DNA of 42,893 nucleotides from Dehalococcoidia bacterium (GTDB lineage Bacteria > Chloroflexota > Dehalococcoidia > UBA2979). The stretch lies in the NCBI GenBank assembly GCA_019694855.1, contig JAIBBD010000014.1:1-42893 (forward strand), read 5' to 3'. The notes under the pieces are model-generated. The model did no database searches. It had not been told where the DNA came from and saw only the letters and a list, made by a program, of their open reading frames with translations. Numbering within the stretch: position 1 is the stretch's first letter; each line of letters starts with the position of its first letter. Shown here in pieces: positions 41,052 to 42,893 of this stretch. The translations under genes and the position numbers were made by a program.

Positions 41052-42276
41052 CGCGAACCTCCTCGCGCGTCTGGATCACGCCGGCACCGCGCAGCCGGTC
41101 GATATCAGCCGGTTGCATATCGAGCACGTCGCGGATCACCTCGACGGTGTGTTCGCCGAGCAGCGGCGCCCGTTTGCGAGGCGGTTGCGGCGGCTCCGTG
41201 TTGAACCGCGCCTGGAATCCCGGGTAGGTGAGCGGACCCGCTTCTGGATGGTCGATCGTCTGGAAGAAGCCGCGCGCCGCGAAGTTGCGGTCGACGAAGA
41301 GGTCGGCGGTCGTGTTCAGCGGCCCGCCGAGGACGCCGTACTGCTGGCACGCAGCGCGGATTTCTTCCTTGGTGTGCTCGAGCGTCCACATCAGCAGGTA
41401 GGCGTCGAACTCCGGGACACGGTCCGGGTGGGAACGGGCCTCCAGCGTCGCCCATTCCGGCTGATCGAGAAGATCCTCGCGTCCGATCATGCGGATGGTG
41501 AGCGGCAATCGCGGCGCGCCGCTCGTGATGAGGACGAAGCCGTCGAGGCAGGGGTAGGTACCCGAGCCGACCCCGAGTCCACTGCCAGCCCGCCCAACGA
41601 GACGCCCGTTGTACTGGTAGCCGAGCAGCCGGCCTAGGCGCGAGTCGATCGAGTGCGCGAGCACCTCGAAAGCTGAGACATCGAGGTGTTCGCCGTGCCC
41701 GCGCCGCTCCGCGGCGGTGAGGCCGACGGCGCTTGCGAGCGCCGCGGCGTAGCCCACCTGATAGCCCGGCGCGCGGCCACCTGTCTTGAGCGGCTCTCGA
41801 CTCGGATCGCCCTGCGAGATCATCGGACCACCCATGGCGTACAGCGTGAGATCGGTGCCCTTCCAATCGCGATAGGGCCCGGTCTGCCCGAAGTTGCTGA
41901 TCGACGTGAGGACGATCCGGGGGTTCACCGCCCGCAGCCGGTCGTACCCGAGGCCGAGGTGGTCGAGCGTCCCGGGCGCGAAGCTCTCCACGACGATTTC
42001 GGCGCGCTCGACAAGGCCAAGCACGAGGTCTCGGCCCTCCGGTCGCTTGAGGTCGACGACCACCGAGCGCTTCGAGGTGTTCAAGGCCAAGAACGCGCCG
42101 GAGCGCTCGATATGCGGTACGTCTTTCGGAAACGGCCCCAACCGCCGTGCGGGGTCGCCGCCAGGCCGCTCGATCTTGATGACGTCGGCACCGTAGTCGG
42201 CGAGGACCCGAGTCGCGAATGGGCCCATCGCGTACTGCGTCAGGTCGACAATCCGGACATCGTCCATTGGAAGCAT
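41035..42276 (-). CDS. Family III CoA-transferase (CaiB/BaiF) lacking the catalytic Asp
   Basis: A 413-residue member of the same family: VRIVDLTQYAMGPFATRVLA, DYGADVIKIERPGGDPARRL, NTSKRSVVVDLKRPEGRDLV, ADVVVES-like AEIVVESFAPGTLDHLGLGY, VNPRIVLTSISNFGQTGPYR, and GGRAPGYQVGYAAALASAVG. Aligning the last block with the downstream paralogue puts Gly171 where that protein has catalytic Asp201, so this copy appears non-catalytic. It may be the structural partner in a hetero-oligomer. I chose ATG 42276, with GAGG seven bases upstream; an in-frame ATG at 42303 has none. The inverted repeat at 42291-42306 lies 15 bp upstream of this start. Confidence 0.88.
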   Translation of the reverse strand: MLPMDDVRIVDLTQYAMGPFATRVLADYGADVIKIERPGGDPARRLGPFPKDVPHIERSGAFLALNTSKRSVVVDLKRPEGRDLVLGLVERAEIVVESFAPGTLDHLGLGYDRLRAVNPRIVLTSISNFGQTGPYRDWKGTDLTLYAMGGPMISQGDPSREPLKTGGRAPGYQVGYAAALASAVGLTAAERRGHGEHLDVSAFEVLAHSIDSRLGRLLGYQYNGRLVGRAGSGLGVGSGTYPCLDGFVLITSGAPRLPLTIRMIGREDLLDQPEWATLEARSHPDRVPEFDAYLLMWTLEHTKEEIRAACQQYGVLGGPLNTTADLFVDRNFAARGFFQTIDHPEAGPLTYPGFQARFNTEPPQPPRKRAPLLGEHTVEVIRDVLDMQPADIDRLRGAGVIQTREEVRDAVAS

Positions 42277-42290
42277 GGGGTCACCTCGGG

Positions 42291-42306
42291 CGGATGATAA
42301 CATCCG
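42291..42306. promoter_or_regulatory. Inverted repeat upstream of the CoA-transferase genes
   Basis: CGGATG-ATAA-CATCCG is a perfect 6-bp inverted repeat with a 4-nt centre, ending 15 bp before the CoA-transferase start at 42276. On the minus strand its centre includes TTATCAT, which could serve as a -10. It may be an operator over the promoter. The remaining ~100 bp toward the next small gene shows nothing clear. Confidence 0.3.
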
Positions 42307-42408
42307 AGATGAGCGATCACACCACTCGTCCAGGGCACCCGTGACTTTCCGGCCCGCAGATCCCAGAATGCGGCAGCAGGCCGCCGCCGTCCGACGAGGT
42401 GCCCCGCG

Positions 42409-42528
42409 ATGCTCGTCTTCATCCTCTTCTCCGCCGTGGCGTTCGCCGTCGTGGCGGGCGGAGTCATGCGGCGCCGCCGTGTCCGCCGGAGGGTGCGGCG
42501 GCGCATGTTCTGGCGTCGGCGCTTCTAG
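42409..42528 (+). CDS. Arg-rich 39-residue membrane peptide
   Basis: The frame runs from ATG 42409 to TAG 42526-42528, with GAGG nine bases upstream. It encodes a hydrophobic helix (MLVFILFSAVAFAVVAGGV) followed by a tail in which 13 of the last 19 residues are Arg, ending MFWRRRF. I know no family. A single span with a strongly cationic cytoplasmic end could bind nucleic acid, phospholipid or a membrane protein. It lies 33 bp before the DUF1330 gene in the same direction and may share its transcript. Cryptic coding by chance in GC-rich DNA cannot be ruled out. Confidence 0.45.
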   Translation: MLVFILFSAVAFAVVAGGVMRRRRVRRRVRRRMFWRRRF

Positions 42529-42561
42529 CCGAGCGAGATTCGATCAGAAAGGGGACGGACG

Positions 42562-42846
42562 ATGTCCGTGTACTTCGTCATCCAGGAAGAAATCCACGAC
42601 CCAGAGGCGCTGGTCGAGTACCGCGAGAAGGCCCGCAACTCCCCGCATGGAGGCAAGTTGCTCGCAATGGACGACGCGCCGATCGTCCTCGAGGGCAACT
42701 GGCACGGTGGGCGCGCGCTGATTATCGAGTTCGACGATGAGGCGGCGTTCCGGGCCTGGTACGAATCGCCCGCCTACCAGGAGGCGCTGAAGATCCGCCT
42801 CGCGGCGACCGATTCCAGGTCTGCGCTACTGCACGGCATGCCCTGA
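42562..42846 (+). CDS. DUF1330 family protein
   Basis: A 94-residue dimeric alpha/beta-barrel (ferredoxin-like) protein. The family pattern is complete: YFVIQEEIHDPEALVEYREK, then HGGKLLAMDDAPIVLEGNWH, GGRALIIEFDDEAAFRAWYE and SPAYQEALKIRLAATDSRSA. The ending LLHGMP is also usual. AAAGGGGAC precedes ATG 42562. DUF1330 proteins have no settled function; they often accompany acyl-CoA or aromatic catabolism genes, and here the neighbours are two CoA-transferases on the other strand. Confidence 0.92.
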   Translation: MSVYFVIQEEIHDPEALVEYREKARNSPHGGKLLAMDDAPIVLEGNWHGGRALIIEFDDEAAFRAWYESPAYQEALKIRLAATDSRSALLHGMP

Positions 42847-42893
42847 CCGCAAGCGTGCGATCCCGCCGTCGCCCGCGAGCGGGCGGTCGGACG

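Overview
The window is 42.9 kb of GC-rich bacterial chromosome with strongly C-biased third codon positions and frequent GTG/TTG starts. Lipoproteins carry Ala/Thr/Pro linkers, there is a paired AAA+/VWA chaperone module of the 'GIFAINELPDL' type, and a 3D-domain exoprotein. Together these suggest a Chloroflexota lineage (Dehalococcoidia/Tepidiforma-like). That placement is an inference from gene types and composition, not from a marker gene. I see no insertion sequence, prophage, CRISPR array or rRNA. There is one tRNA (Arg, anticodon TCG).

Layout. 1-3.5 kb: the 3' end of an SbcC-type exonuclease ATPase gene, an apparently leaderless ArsR-SRPBCC pair, a small holin-like membrane protein and a Gfo/Idh/MocA oxidoreductase. 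3.5-6.6 kb: a degenerate, acid-tailed histidine-kinase-like protein followed by recF. Two DnaA-box-like sequences lie just upstream of the kinase-like gene. 6.6-14 kb, minus strand: a lipid kinase, then a compact run read from AAA+ ATPase to VWA protein, K+ channel, GH3 lipoprotein and a small protein, ending at a probable terminator. 14.1-15.6 kb: an XRE regulator with a good promoter/operator and terminator, and a 3D-domain cell-wall protein with a second DnaA-box pair upstream. 15.6-25 kb, mostly minus strand: a class III aminotransferase, pterin dehydratase (plus strand), ABC-F protein, P-loop kinase, SDR, alpha/beta hydrolase, TPR protein, and an iron-siderophore/cobalamin-type ABC importer (binding lipoprotein, permease, ATPase). 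25-26.4 kb: an MFS transporter.

26.8-34.7 kb, plus strand: a complete high-affinity K+ pump cluster. It encodes KdpE, a lone receiver, a 27-residue membrane peptide, KdpF, KdpA, KdpB, KdpC and two pieces of KdpD. The sensor is split and out of order. The DUF4118+GAF middle part comes first as its own gene, the N-terminal KdpD+USP part comes second, and no histidine kinase core is present. This is the most unusual system in the window.

34.8-35.2 kb: tRNA-Arg, whose 3' end starts a perfect 169-bp tandem duplication. 35.3-42.8 kb: a catabolic-looking cluster with an SDR, MFS transporter, Tat-exported solute-binding lipoprotein, two overlapping family III CoA-transferases (only the second-translated one keeps the catalytic Asp), an Arg-rich 39-residue membrane peptide and a DUF1330 protein. 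An unusual AT-rich inverted repeat built from AAACGAA units separates the convergent SDR and MFS genes.
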